Origin: Daphnia carinata
Taxonomy: Eukaryota > Arthropoda > Branchiopoda > Diplostraca > Daphniidae
Assembly: GCF_022539665.2 (NCBI RefSeq)
Contig: NC_081334.1
Span: forward strand, 8,216,424 to 8,280,423
Direction of reading: 5' to 3'
Length of the DNA: 64,000 nucleotides
This document shows, one piece after another, positions 27,011 to 39,622 of the stretch. Position 1 is the stretch's first letter. The number at the start of each line of letters is the position of its first letter. The notes beneath the pieces are model-generated. The model was not told the DNA's origin. It saw nothing but the letters and a program-made list of their open reading frames with translations, and searched no databases. A program made the translations under genes and the position numbers.

Positions 27011-29167
27011 GGTGGCTAGACCTACAGGCAGAAATTGTAGCTGACAACAACGACGTTTAAGGATAAATCTTCCCCTTCGAATTCAAATTAGACTTACACC
27101 CACATGATGTGTTATATTAAGTACATGTGGCATGTATTGTGTGCGTTAACCTTTTCCGTATTCCGTAAAAGACGGAATGATGTAAATGTATGAGCTATAC
27201 GTAAACTTTTCTAGACTATTTCCTGCAAAAGTGCAGTGGGAGGTTGGTGGCGAATCGGACGAACGGATGAGAATACGTAGAAACTCTTCATATAACCGTC
27301 AGTTCCCGAAGCAAACATTGAAATTCCTAATTTGAACGACTATTCTCCAATACTGTTTGAATGTCCAAATCTCGAGTTCAAACATTATAACGCCGCATTT
27401 TAGCATTTCTGTTCCGTTTGACATGTAACCTTCTGTTTATGTCGCTTCGAAGTCTAAAAGCATTCAGAGAACACGAAATCTTCTATGGACTCGTAAATGA
27501 CTACACTGCTATCGGATTATTTTTGTAGCGCTTATTTCTATTTGCGAAAATCGTTAGAACATTTTTGGTCGACCAAGCTATTCGGTAAACCTTTTTAATT
27601 TAATAAATATTAGAGGAAGATAAAAAAGAAGAAAAGCATATTTCACGAGCGACTACGAACATCCGATGGCGTGCTACTGTACTATTCACGGGAACTGTCA
27701 TAGTGTCACCTTAATTGTTACTATTGCTGTAATATATGATCCTAATCATGACATCAGGTGATAGCTCTTCACCTTGTTCAGTTTTGTGTTAGATTTATTG
27801 GCAGGTCAATCTCACACTAACTCCACGTTCCGAAGAGTTTTTGCTTACCGACTCTTGGGCCAGCAATCCCTCACGGGAAAGTTGTCATGCCCAGTCGGTA
27901 CTTGTGCTCCTATTATGAGGTAGTGCACACTAGTGCGCAGCTACTTTGAATTAAATGGCTGACATTGCTGGTCGTACAACAGTGGCGCAATTTTCTTACA
28001 ATTTTTTTTCAATAAATTCTTAAAACAATAATCCAATGCAACTCGTGAACACCACCGGAATCCACTGACAATAAAAATAAATAAATAAAAAAATTATTTT
28101 GACATATTCTAGTAAGTCAACGGCGTGCACGGTCCTAATCAATGCCTGGCCTACCTTATAACAAAAGCCGCGGCTGTCGTGGTTCTTACGTGACGTGAAA
28201 ACATGTACAGTTAAAATGTATTTGTTTATCAAAAGTACATCGAAATATAAATATTAACTGCAATTAAGGCTCTACACTCTCTTCGTCTTCTGTCCGCGCT
28301 GTTATATTTCACAGTAAATGAAAACTGTTCTTTAATTATAACGTGAACAATTAAGCAATAGCGATTGAGTAAATATATTTGTTTTTGTACCGTTCATCGC
28401 CCAGTTCTCCATCGCTATACAACTTCCGCCATATGCGGGTGCCTTTGCAACAAAATTAGACAAGTGGCCTCGGCCGGTCGAATTTACTGCCACATCAACG
28501 GCGCAAAGCCTGAAACGCATCACCATATTTCACACATTAAACGAAAAAAATTTCACGTGTGAGTGTGAATCCAAGTCTTACCGTAGCGCTGCAATTTTAT
28601 TCATCTTGAATTGAATGGTGTACCCAGATAAAAAACATTAAAAAAACACGAAGTAAAAAATATTTTAATGAAATCTAAGACAGGCGAAAAAACAAAATCG
28701 ATGAAAAGAGAATCTAAACCCAGGTCACTAACGACAACTATTGGGCAGACGCAAGGGGTGTTTTACCGACCCCCATTTCAATTATGGATGACTCCTGAAG
28801 AATATTGATTTTGGAACGAAAGGCTATAAGACTTTATTGTTCAAGCCTACGCATGGAGTTTAACTTTCACACCGCTACACAGAAATCCGCCGAAAAGTTG
28901 ATGCGAGAGACGGGAGAGAGATGGAACAAATTGGCAAGAATCCGACAGCCGGACCCACACTTTCCATGGAACATGGTACAAACACATTGAGAAAGTTTTA
29001 TAATGATAAAAAATTGACCCTCAATAGAGGGTACTTAAAGAGGGAGGCAGTCACAATTTTTTTTAGCAAACGATCATATACCTTTGCACTTCAATTGCAA
29101 AACAAGGTATGAAGACAAAGGCTCTCAACTCATTAGAATGTCTAGTTAAGTGTCCCAATATCGTCCG
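27011..29167. other. Convergent intergenic region and 3' UTRs
   Basis: No coding exon is supported. AATAAA at 27602-27607 and 28011-28016 are candidate poly(A) signals for the four-transmembrane gene. TTTATT at 28833-28838 (AATAAA on the minus strand) is a candidate for Top1, giving it a 3' UTR of about 330 nt. Confidence 0.45.
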
Positions 29168-32100
29168 TCAAAATTCAAACTCGGGTCCCGCCATGTCAAT
29201 AGCCCATTGAAATTTGTCTCTCTGGGTCTTATTATAAATTTTCTCAATGGGTACGTTATTCTTTTTGCACCTAAGTAGAGCAATCAATTTTAAAAGGCTA
29301 CTTGTGGAAAGATTTGCAATTATCAAACGTTACCATGCAACAGAAATGCGCGGATCTAGGTAGTTCAACTTCGAAGTACCTAACGCGATCTCCTTGTTCT
29401 CTTCTCGGTCGGTAGCCTGAACTTCTAGTTTCATCAATTGCTCCTTGAGTTTTTCGAGTTGCTTCTCTTTTTTGCCTGCTGCAATCCTAGGACACGGCAA
29501 AACAACTAGGATTGAAACAAATTTTCACGCGATGTTTCAGGCATGAAATACTTAGCAGCAGCAGATCCCGTTTTTTTCGCTTCTTTTTTCAGATCTTTGT
29601 AAGATTTTTCTGCTTCTTCAATAGATTCTCGCTTAGCATCTATTTTTTTCTGGAGATTCTCCATAGATTTGGCGAAAGTCTTCGGCACGGAACGTTGATG
29701 GTTACATAGGATAGCTACTGCGCGATTGGCCCGATTATACGTCAAAATCTACAAATAGTCGTATTAAAATCATCCACTTGTAGCTGATGGTTAATAAAAG
29801 AACCTTTTCTGTAACAGATGAATTTGGATCAGTTAGGCTATCTAGCTGTTCCTGCAATGTGTTGGATGCGTTGAAAGTACGGAATACTTTGGCCGTAAGT
29901 CCTTCCATTAGGTCATTCAAATGTTTGTTCATAATAGTCGTCTTCAAGAAAAGCAATAATATATTACCGCAAATTTCAATTTAAAGAAAATACTAGATCT
30001 CACATTCAACCGATCAAAAAGATCATCTCCCGGTTTTTTGTTCTCCATAAATATTTGCAAATTTTTAAATACGCGCTTCTCTACTGGAACTTCATTGTAG
30101 TATCGAATAGAATCCTTACCTAAATTTGAAAAAAACAAAATTCTAGACTTTGTCCAATACCAACGTGCTCTAAAACAAAACAATGACATACCGAGAAAAT
30201 CGAAAACCACGACGAACTGTTTTCCATTTTTCTGTTCGTGCAACGTTATATGTTCAACACGTAAGGAGCAGCAACCAACCGTATCAGCTTGATCTTCGTC
30301 TTTTTCATTGCCTGCTCTTAACGCCAACTAGAACGTATAAACAAATTTTATCAGGTTACCATTATCGTTTTGAAAAGAAATTGTTCAGCCTTCCTACCTT
30401 ATCGATGAAATACAAAGCAACGGCTCTTTGACGAATTTTCATTTCTTTCGATTTCCAATCTTCCTTGTACGTCTCACGGATTTTCTCCACAGTATCTGCA
30501 CCAAACAGAAAAATAAATCGAGCTTACTAAATTTAAAAAAAAAAAAAAATACAACTAACCTTTAAGTTGACGTGCGATTTCGTACTTTTGCCAATCCTTT
30601 TCGCCTTTCAATCGAGAGGCAGAATTCAACATAATGTATTTTACTTGACCTTGGACATTTTCCGTCCAGGAAGCTAGCCATGTCACGGTATTGTCATGGC
30701 GGACTTCTTTCCATTTATGGCCAGCGGGTGGTTTTGGTGCGGTTCCTTTGCTACAATTAATTATGACATCTTCAGGCATTACTCTCCGCTTCACCATGCC
30801 CATTTTTGGATGATCGCCGCGCCCGCGGAAGAGACCTTAACGACGATAATATTAATGAAATATTTTTGACAAGAAGTACTGTTTGTATTACCAGGAGGTT
30901 CAATCTTGAAATTCCCAATACGCTGTTTATGTCCATCAATAATACACCATCCATACTCCTTCACAGTTTCTTCATTTTCTAATTTTAGCTGTTGTTTCTC
31001 TTCTTTGGTCCTATTCTTCTTTTCCTCAGATTTAGCTAAACAAAAACAGGTTAGTCATAAATATAATTTATTAAAAGGACATGGTAATCAAACCTTTAAA
31101 ATAGGTTAGTATTTGGGTGAAATCACACTTTTTGAGATCAGTTATAATCTCTTTCTCTGAGTGAGTCATAAATTTACGCCAATCTTTGAAAAAATTCTTG
31201 TTAAATACATCTTTAGTCACATAGTCGTGATCCAACATAGCTCCATAGAATGTTGCTACTTCTTCAGCAGCTGTGCCCAATTTCACATCTTTGCCATTGT
31301 ACTTGAACTTGACATTTCCTGGCAGTGGCTCATAATCGGTAGCAAACACTGGACCCTTATGCTCCAAAGATTTCCATTTGACACCATCCTCATGTTTTTC
31401 TTCTTCCCACCTACGGAAGAAACGATTAAATTTGATAAACAAGAAGTATTATACGAAAGGACATTTGGGCAAAATATAAGACAGAAGTGGCAATTGTTGT
31501 CACAGAAATCTTATCTGCATTTAACGGAGTTCCTTCACAAACCAGAGAAAAATAAACTCTGAAGAGGAACTAGCTGCTCGGCAACTAGGCCAAATACATG
31601 TTAGGTTTACAAATGGAATGCTCTAAATAGTTGCAGTGATGATGCTTTTGCATAGACCAGAGTAAGTCATAACCAAATTCTGCACTAGAGTAATCGATTT
31701 ACCCCAATTTCGATTTCTGAACTCTCTGCCAATAGGAAAATATGCTTAGACTGCAACTTACCACTTCCATGTTTCTTCTTCCTCTTTTTTCTCTTTTTTA
31801 ACTCGTTTTGTAGGGGAAGCGCCATTTGTTTGTTTCTTGTCCATTTTTTCTTTTTTTTCCTCCGCCTTTTTGTTTTTCTTTTTGGAAGCCGTATAGTCGT
31901 CGTCTTCATCATCTACCATTTCTTCGGCCTTTCTCTTCACCGGTTTTTCAGCTTTAACCTCAGTTTTAACCTTCTTACGAAAAGCTAAGGGTTGATCATC
32001 ATCCTCAGAATCATCCTGGGAAGTCTGGCTGAATGAGCGACAAGCCTAAAAAGAAAAATATATCATATAGGAATCCGGAAAACTAGCTACTTACAGCTGT

Positions 32101-33206
32101 CAGAGTTAATTCATTTACCATGGGTGTGTCATCATCCTCTGACATAGGTTCATTCTTTACTTCAACACAGGACACCTTCTCTGCTTTATCTTTCATTTTT
32201 CCCTTTTCTTTTTTTTTTTCTTCTTTGTCCAACTTCTTATCCTCTTTACTCTGTTTCCTTTCTTCCCTACCATGCTTACGGTCTTCTTTGTCATGCTTTT
32301 TTTCTTTGTCCTTTGATTTCTCTTTATGCTTATCCTGGAAAAAAGCAAACAATCATTTATTGGCATCAAATGCCACTTGAGAACATACTATTTTGTTCTA
32401 ATACCTTGTCCCTATGTTTATCTTTGTGCTTATCCTTGTGTTTTTCCCGGTTTTTATCCTTGCTTTTTTCTCGATCCTTGTCTTTATGTTTGTGCTTGTG
32501 TGAATGATGATCCTAGACAAATTCTGTTAGTTTCATCCACAACTACCACAGATACCAAATCCATTAACTTGCTACTGGGTACCTTATCTTTGGACTTGTG
32601 GCGATCCATCCCATTTGATAACCCAGTTAAAACATCTTTTCCAGCACCATCACCCTGTTTAATCACGGAGAGAAGTAATTAACAATTTGATGTCCTTACA
32701 GAAACTAATTTGTACATAAGCTGCCAACCATTATCATACTTTGACATTGGTTTACGGGATCTACAAGACATCCACTGCAAAATTTACGCTGTGCCATGCA
32801 TCAACACCAGGTAAAACGAAAAATTACTGGTTACGCGTTTGCACTTCGAAATCTGACGCCGTGTCAGCGGCTATTTATGAGGACTGCATTTTACACGATT
32901 AAACACGACAAGTGAGAGAGACAATTTTGTCTCAAACTTTGGCTTCAGCCAAACAACGAAAAAAGTTAACATCCATAAAATTAAAGCTTTTTAACAATCC
33001 GAAACAAAGAAGATTTGGTGAATGGACTTTACCGATGACGGCCATTTTGAACTTAGAAAATTTTTACCTTCCTCTGAACACAACACTCTTATTTTATAGT
33101 TTTGGGAGCCTATTCGATACAGATCAAAACTCAGAAAATTGATTGCTAGGAAAATTATCAAACTTACTGATGGAGGAGTATGCTTATCAACTTCTGCCGA
33201 GCCCAT
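29168..33206 (-). CDS. Top1: DNA topoisomerase I (type IB), 806 aa, 15 coding exons
   Basis: Minus-strand exons: 33206-33168, 32654-32583, 32512-32405, 32334-32095, 32045-31762, 31410-31094, 31035-30892, 30835-30560, 30495-30398, 30327-30192, 30119-30004, 29941-29804, 29748-29552, 29486-29334, 29270-29168. All junctions keep frame; 806 residues (human 765). The N-terminal 270 or so residues are Lys/Asp/Glu/His-rich, the nuclear-targeting region of eukaryotic Top1. Core signatures are [64 protein letters not shown] and [13 protein letters not shown] Lys/Glu-rich linker leads to the C-terminal domain, where the catalytic tyrosine is Y764 in [11 protein letters not shown]. The enzyme nicks one strand, rotates and religates to relax supercoils in the nucleus. 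The start MGSAEVDKH at 33206 is the first true ATG of the frame. The first intron (513 bp) is the longest. The gene is intact. Confidence 0.96.
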
Positions 33207-36032
33207 TTCGCAGTCAAATAGCGGATGAGTTTTATGGACCTGAGCGTTCCAAAAGACAGAGTCCAAACTTGTAGGTAGAATAAACGTTGAAGGCCAGAAA
33301 CTTCACATGGCTAGCAACCTTGCTGTCGTTGGGAAACGGGCCTAAAGCTGCCTAAAGCCTCGTCTCTTGCTCGTGGGTTCTCTTCAGCGCCCCTACCAGG
33401 GGTATAGAGAGATGGTTCCTATTCGCCATGTGAAATTTTCTGTAAGAGAAAGGGGGGGGGGGGGGGTGTTTGCTTGTTTTACTAAAGGTTCTATTTGTAT
33501 TTTGGTTTATTCCAGATTTTTCCATTAATTTTTGGTCGGATTTGTTCTATGAAAGCTTCCATAAATAATTTCCCTTGTCAGTACAGTTAATGCTAGATTG
33601 TGTAGTTGAGCGAACACGCAAGTATTTTTTTTTTCAAACGAATTATATTATTTTACAGTAGCCGAGCAGTATTTTTACACATCATAGTTTAATTTACTTC
33701 AATCAACAAATAGCACATAATGTGAGAATGGAATTTGTCTACTATTTCAATTAGGACTTCAAATCTATTAATGTGTCCGGTCATTCCATGTTTGAAAAAC
33801 ATTTTCTCCATTCAAAAGAAATGATAATTTACGGGTGGAATCAAACTGGGTCGTCTTCGTTGTCAGATTTTGCCCATTTTGGTTAAAGCGGGTTTGTAGC
33901 TTTGGCAAACCAGGGATTTTTTCTGTTAAGAACAAAAAAAAAATTCGTTATCTCTTTCCTGCATTCTTCTATGTTTCTTTTTCCGGTAAAAAATTTGGAA
34001 GGGAAAACAACGGTATCGTGTGATATAGCAACTCAGATCGGGGCTGAAAAACAAAGGAAATTATGAATTGGCTTTTGAATCATAGACTAAAAATCAGTAA
34101 ATAAATAAGAAAAATCTGACCATTAGGCCTCACATAGAGCTAAAGCAGGGATTTTTTTAAGATCTTACCTGTATTCGTAACCTTAGCCGTTAAGTCACAA
34201 AAGAAAGCCAAAGTGACCTCCTTTGCATAACGTCCTCTCGGCTTTCAAAACTCTTTAACACCGTATTTTAACTCATCGCTCCCATACAAATAAAATTTTG
34301 GAAAAAAACCACATGTTTTTGCTATCCATGAGGAAAATGCAAAAACAAAAAATAATAATAAATAAACAAAAGTTCGGTGGAAAACTCTAGAAGTGAGAGA
34401 ACAGTAAAAACGCCACGTTTGCAAAGGGCTCCCAGCGCTTCCAAAGGATTTTGGTAGGTAGGCCTATTGTAAGTACGGAAGCATTTAAAAATTTCGAATA
34501 CCAATTGCGTCTGCTTAGGTAATACGAGGTTTCCTATGTCAACGGCCGCGGAGAAGCCTACGTAGAACCCCTTTACGTGAAACTCCAATTGGGAAATAGG
34601 AATGTCAAGACACCACATAAATATGACTGTAATACGACGAGTACGATCGGCTGCTTGCCGCTGCTGTGTGAAAGGAGCGCCGTCATACAGTATTGGACTG
34701 AAACAAAGCTCGGCGTTACTTGCCCCGCCCATGGTAGGACTTCAAACGAAATGATGAATTTAGCACGGGCTCTTACGGAGGATCCTAGTTTTTAGATATT
34801 TCTGCAATACTTGGTTCATGGCATGTTTAGTAAAAAAAAAAAAATATGTAAAAATATTACACTAAACAATGTCTTAACTAAGACCAAAAGCGGGTAAAAC
34901 TTTACCCAGACTCGGAGAAGCTCTAAAGACCTCTAGGGAATCCAAGGACCTCCTCTAACGGAGTTAAGCCAACTCCGGGAGCCCCTCGCCCCTTCCGTTG
35001 GAGATTTACCTAACGGGAGTTTCGCGACAGTGTTTTATACAGTTGCACGAATTACTCCTCTTCCGGACTCCGTATCTCCGTATCTTACTTGGGGCGGACT
35101 TATTCTCTTGATAATATCATCATCACGGTCGCAGCGTTATCCAAAGGCCGGGTGACTGATCTCTGCAAAGAGATCAACCTTTCTTTTTCACTCGCGACAA
35201 AATAATTGTACCCACACGGCGCATCTCCTTCCTGGAAACCTCCTAAAAGGCTCTTAGCCTCCCGAGCGCATCAATCATACCGTTGAGAAGTACTGAGGGA
35301 GGCCACAAGAAGCTGGAAAATTGTGGAGGAACATGTCAATATTTTCAATTCAAGAAATTGCTGTTGATGTGCTCAGGAGTGTTTTAGGAGATTCCTCCAT
35401 GAAAGTAAGACTCGTGCATTTTAAAGTATCACAAAAACATTTGGCCGTTTCAGATAAATATATGAAATCAAGTGAAATTGTTAGATAGTGTAAATTTTGG
35501 GGTTTATCATTGTTTATTTAATAACTTATTAAGGCGGCTGTTTTTCACACGAATGATGAAGACAATGTGTGGATTGCAAAAATTAATCGCTAACGTTCAT
35601 AAACTAACAAAGGCAATCAAAAGAAATAACTAAAAACACGAACAATGAAACTCTTTCCATAGGATAGAGGTCGAGCACTACAATAAATGAAATAAGAGCT
35701 ATCAGCTGACGTCACGGTGTGGATCGTATGGTACAGCAATATGATCCGGGCCAACATCGTGACAGTTTTGGAGGTTACTACCATGTCAGTCAAGGGCTTA
35801 GCGCCACCATTTTGCCTATTTTTCTAATAACTAAAGCCAAATCTGGCAAACCGAATCCTGTAACATCGTTCCTTATGTGCGGAAATTCCTTATAATAGAA
35901 GTTTCAGGTTAAAACTAGGAAGCAGCCATTAGCGGTGGAAATGCATAGCCTACTGAAATTCGCTGTCATGCTATTCAGTTGTAAAACGGGAAAAATAGAC
36001 CGCTTTCAATCATACCACCTAAAAAATGTCTA
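33207..36032. other. Top1 promoter side and gene-poor region
   Basis: The first few hundred bases should hold the Top1 5' UTR and promoter. A 15-base G run lies at 33452-33466. No coding exon is supported further right; the 136-codon minus frame at 34322-34732 has no homology I recognise. A dispersed repeat lies near 35128-35215. Confidence 0.45.
35128..35215 (+). repeat. Dispersed repeat copy 1 with tRNA-like A box
   Basis: The segment from GGTCGCAGCGTTATCCAA to CGCGACAAAATAAT is clearly related to 38150-38238: the same order of GCAGCG, TCCAA, GTGAC, GATC, TGC, AGAG, AACC and CTCG.GACA blocks. In the other copy TGGTCCAAGGA fits a tRNA A box, so a tRNA-derived SINE is possible, but no B box is evident. 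Confidence 0.5.
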
Positions 36033-37123
36033 AGTAATAAATATTTCTGATTTTGCTCTAATAGCATTTTGTTAAATGAACTCTTTAAATACAATATCGT
36101 TCATGTTCTCCTGCAATTTTAATTAAAATCGCATAAGAAAAAAATGTTTTGTGAACCATTTAAGTAATGAGTTAACACCATCGGTTTTTTAAAAAGGAAT
36201 ATGGATATAAGCCGACGCTCTTCCGCAATGTATTGCCTACCGGTTTGGAGGCTCATTGTTCCAATTGGAACAAAGTAAAAGGAATAGGACTATATCTAAA
36301 GAGAAATAAGACTAAAGCCGTGGAGAAATAGGACTGACCTTAAATATTTTAAAAGTCAGTCCTATAACTCCCAGTCCTATTTCGTTTTTTTCCTTTTTCA
36401 TCGCCAATCCCAATAAAAGGCAAAGTTTTTTAAATTGAATAAACAATTTCAAATATTCTGTTGTCGTTTAATATTCATTTTGTGTTTTAATTACATTCAA
36501 ATGTTATGCAAATTATACAAAGCAGCTACGTATATCGAATACATATGTCACACAATTTTTTTCATCATGGGAGGTTCTTGGTACTAGCTGAGGATGTAAG
36601 AGGGACTGAAGAGCCTGTCCGGCAGCTACCATGTGAACAAAACGAAGGTTCTACGAGGAATTTAGGACGTTTATGGAGAAGACTAAGGAGGACAGTAGGA
36701 ACTGTCCTGTCAGAGGATACGGTAGCCGGTGAAATAGGACTGAAACGAAATATGACTGAAAATTTCCAGTCCTATTTTTACCGGAGAAATAGGACTGACT
36801 TTTAAATACTTTTAGGACAGTCCTATTTCTCATCGGCATCAGTCCTATTTCTCCTTAGAAAAAGTCCTATTACATTTACCTTGCTCCAAATGGAACGATG
36901 AGCCTCCAATCCAGTAGGAGTCGGAGGAAGTAAGAGCGCCGGCTTATATCCATTTCCCTTTTTAAAAAACCGATGGTGTTAACTCATTAGGTAAATGGTT
37001 CAAAAAACTTTTTTTTTTATCCTATTTTAATTTAAATTATAGGAGAACATGAACTATATTTTATTTAATAGAGTTCATTTAACAAAATACTATTAGACGT
37101 ACTAAAGAAATATTTATTACTTA
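36033..37123. repeat. Inverted-repeat element with hairpin core (family AGTCCTATTTCTCC), complete copy
   Basis: Two arms of about 260 bp face each other: 36033-36290 (GTAATAAATATTT, ...CCATCGGTTTTTTAAAAAGG, ...GGAGGCTCATTGTTCC) and 36860-37123, which reads as its reverse complement. The core between them carries many copies of AGTCCTATTTCTCC and its complement GGAGAAATAGGACT, which can fold into nested hairpins. No transposase frame is present; it looks like a foldback or MITE-type non-autonomous element. Related copies are at 37217-37610 and 63400-64000. Confidence 0.75.
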
Positions 37124-37216
37124 TATTGCACATTATGTGGTCATAACCAACTTTTCCAATTGAACTAATGTTTTACTATTTCATACATCTATCGTTATAT
37201 ACAGCTCTTACACATT

Positions 37217-37610
37217 CTGATTTTGCTCTAATAGTATTTTATTAAATGAACTCTATTAGATTCAAAATAATTTATGTTCCTCAGCAATTAAAATAAAAAT
37301 AGGATAAGAGATAAAAAATTTGTGAACCATTTAAATAATGAGTAAACGCCATCGGTTTTTAAAAAAGAGAAATGGATATAAGCCGGCGCTCTTACGGCGC
37401 TCTTATTGGAGGCTCATCTTCCCCTTTGGAACAAGGTAAATGAAATAGGACTTTTTCTAAGGAGAAATAGGACTGATGCCATGGAGAAATAGGACTGTCC
37501 TAAAAGTATTTAAAAGTCAGTCCTATTTCTCCCAGTCCTATTTCTGCGGTAGAAATAGGACTGGAAATTTTCAGTCCTTTCCATTTGTTTTGTTTTTCAG
37601 TCGATGTCGC
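37217..37610. repeat. Inverted-repeat family AGTCCTATTTCTCC, second partial copy
   Basis: It starts with the same arm as the left arm at 36033-36290 (TTCTGATTTTGCTCTAATAG, then the CCATCGGTTTTT and GGAGGCTCAT blocks) and runs into a core with four to five 14-mers in alternating orientation. The opposite arm is missing after 37580. A linker of about 90 bp joins it to the first copy, and the same linker recurs inverted near 63750-63830. Confidence 0.7.
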
Positions 37611-38454
37611 AGTCAGTCTTCTCTAGTCAGGTTTTTCAATTTTTTATGTCCAGTCAATCTCTTGCCAGTCTCTTTACAGTCTTTACAGTTACAGTGTCAT
37701 GCAGCAATTTCTAGATACAAAAAAATACTTACAAAATTGCAATGTATTGGAAATCCGTGGTAGAAAAATGTTTCAATCAAGGCCTTCTTGTTAACTCGGC
37801 TTTTGTTCTTGAAGGTAATATTAAGCGCAACATCTTTATTCACAAAACTGTGATGAATGATTTTAACGTATTCCTTAAGGCTGTCGTCTTGAAACCAGAT
37901 TTGCCAGTGCGATCAATTTTTATTTCTTGATCGACGATGTGCTCAATCTCTGGGGTTCGGATCGCTGATCAAATTTTGCCGATCATTCTTTGCCGATCAT
38001 TTGTGGACGAGCTCTAGTGTTTACAATTCACGTTGTTTAATAAAATTAGTATTTTACTAATGAGAGAAAACACTAAATAATATCTGACAATAGGCATTTG
38101 ACAATAATAATCTCTCTTAGGATAGCTTTCTTCTGATGAATTCTTTCCCCCGGTTGCAGCGTGGTCCAAGGAATAGGTGACGGATCACTGCGAAGAGGTA
38201 ACCTCCCTTCATTTTCTACTCGGGACAATATTTTACATGGTTATAAAAACGAAGTTACTACCAGTACCCCAAAGCTTTTTGTGTCTACTTCCTGAAGGGT
38301 ATTGGGCAGTAGGGGTTGACAAAAAAACAATTGTCTAATATTTGTTAAACAAAAAATACCCTTTCTGGTGCTAGAGGAATCATGTGTCGTTAAACGATTC
38401 AAGTCTGCAAGCTGTAAAACAGTTAAATTCGTGAGTGGGGTTTACGTAAGATTA
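37611..38454. other. Gene-free spacer between repeats
   Basis: It contains repeated CAGTC motifs (37598-37690) and GATCA repeats near 37970-38005, plus the dispersed repeat copy 2. No coding sequence is supported. Confidence 0.4.
38150..38238 (+). repeat. Dispersed repeat copy 2 with tRNA-like A box
   Basis: It matches 35128-35215 block for block over about 85 bp. TGGTCCAAGGA fits the pol III A-box consensus. The repeat is short and boundaries are approximate. Confidence 0.5.
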
Positions 38455-38625
38455 CCTACCTCAAAAACGATTGCCGGAGAAACAGAACCTGGAGAAATAC
38501 GGCCCGGAGATTTAGGACCTCAAAATAGGACCTGGAAAAATAGGACCCGGAGAAATAGGACCGTATTTCCAACCATTTTTCTTAGGGTCCCATTTCTACA
38601 ACATGGAGGTCCTGTTTCTCCCGCT
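38455..38625. repeat. Diverged GAGAAATAGGACC hairpin repeat
   Basis: Several units of GGAGAAATAGGACC and related forms are followed by complementary GGTCC..TTTCT units. It appears to be a diverged relative of the AGTCCTATTTCTCC core, with CC replacing CT at the unit end. Confidence 0.5.
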
Positions 38626-38778
38626 TGAAGGGATTATTTATATATCATAGGAACATTATTAGAAAATACAATCATGAGGTAAATAAGAAAATTAATATAT
38701 AGATGATTAAGACACGTAAAGTTATAATTAAAAAAAACTATTTGCCCTTTCGCAAAATATTGTTTGTTACCATGTATA

Positions 38779-39588
38779 TGTAACGAAGTCACCAAAATAC
38801 AACTTTTTATTATATTTTATCTTCATTGTTTGTTTTCTTTATATTAAAATTATATACTATGTTCTATATTTAAAGTATACATTATAAATATAGTAATTCA
38901 AGTGTCATTGACATTTCCTTTTATTTTTATATTATACTTTACATCCTGCTTATTGCTGATTGGATGAGCTTCATGCGTAGAACATCGCGCCATACATTTC
39001 CATGAATAGGAAATGTTGCTGCGTGAGATATTCAATAACTTATATCCGGAGCATATCTGTCGGAAATGCTATGTTTCCCTCAAACATGTAAAACGTATAA
39101 AAGGATGCCCTTTTTGTTCCCAAAAGTTAGTTCTACAGTTCTTCAGTAATCTTCAATTCTCTTCAGTTCTTTCTTGTTTTAATTCCAGTTCCCGTTCTAG
39201 TTTTCATTCTTAATGCTACAAGTGCTGTTTAATTCTTAAAATCTAGTGAGTTTAATTTGTATCTTATTCAATAATTATTGTGAGTGCTCTTCATCGTTTC
39301 TTGTGCGACTGACAGCCTTACTATCTTTATTTTTCCCGTATAACATTTACCATCTCTATTCTATCTTCGCCACAGCGGTGACGGTAAGCTTAAATACGCA
39401 TAACTCCATTTATTATTCTCGTTTCCCATTTATATCGTATAATTGTGTATTCTCTTTATTATTCTTTCGGCCTATTAGAATAAAATAGATTCGGCATTGT
39501 GGTAACGCCTTCCGAGTTCATTTTCTTATTATAATTTGTCTTAAATAACGTAAAGTCATTCTTTCAATTACTAAAAGAATGCTTTACA
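38779..39588 (+). repeat. 5' LTR of the large element, 810 bp
   Basis: It has TG..CA ends. TATAAAAG lies at 39096-39103 and AATAAA at 39479-39484, marking U3, R and U5. Compared with the 3' LTR it lacks a GAATTC-like insertion near 38917 and a 160-bp insertion, and has about 18 extra bases near 39355. Confidence 0.9.
39096..39103 (+). promoter_or_regulatory. LTR TATA box
   Basis: TATAAAAG in the 5' LTR, conserved at 58709-58716 in the 3' LTR. Transcription of genomic RNA would start about 30 nt downstream, upstream of gag. Confidence 0.65.
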
Positions 39589-39591
39589 TAA

Positions 39592-39605
39592 TGGTGGCAG
39601 CGATC
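39592..39605 (+). promoter_or_regulatory. Candidate primer-binding site
   Basis: TGGTGGCAGCGATC begins 3 nt after the 5' LTR and starts with TGG, the complement of a tRNA CCA end. The matching tRNA was not identified. Confidence 0.4.
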
Positions 39606-39622
39606 TATCGAACTCACCCACA

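Noticed and set aside
33207-33266. Upstream extension of the Top1 frame
   Set aside because: The upstream start would be a TTG codon; the first ATG, in good context, is at 33206.
34322-34732. 136-codon minus-strand frame
   Set aside because: No homology recognised, mixed hydrophobic content without motif, and no supporting promoter or splice sites.
36506-36805. 99-codon frame inside the inverted-repeat element
   Set aside because: It runs through the palindromic 14-mer core, so its peptide just reflects the repeat; no transposase motif.
36300-36860. Possible CRISPR-like array of 14-mers
   Set aside because: Units alternate in orientation, spacing is irregular, and the DNA is eukaryotic; it is a hairpin repeat.
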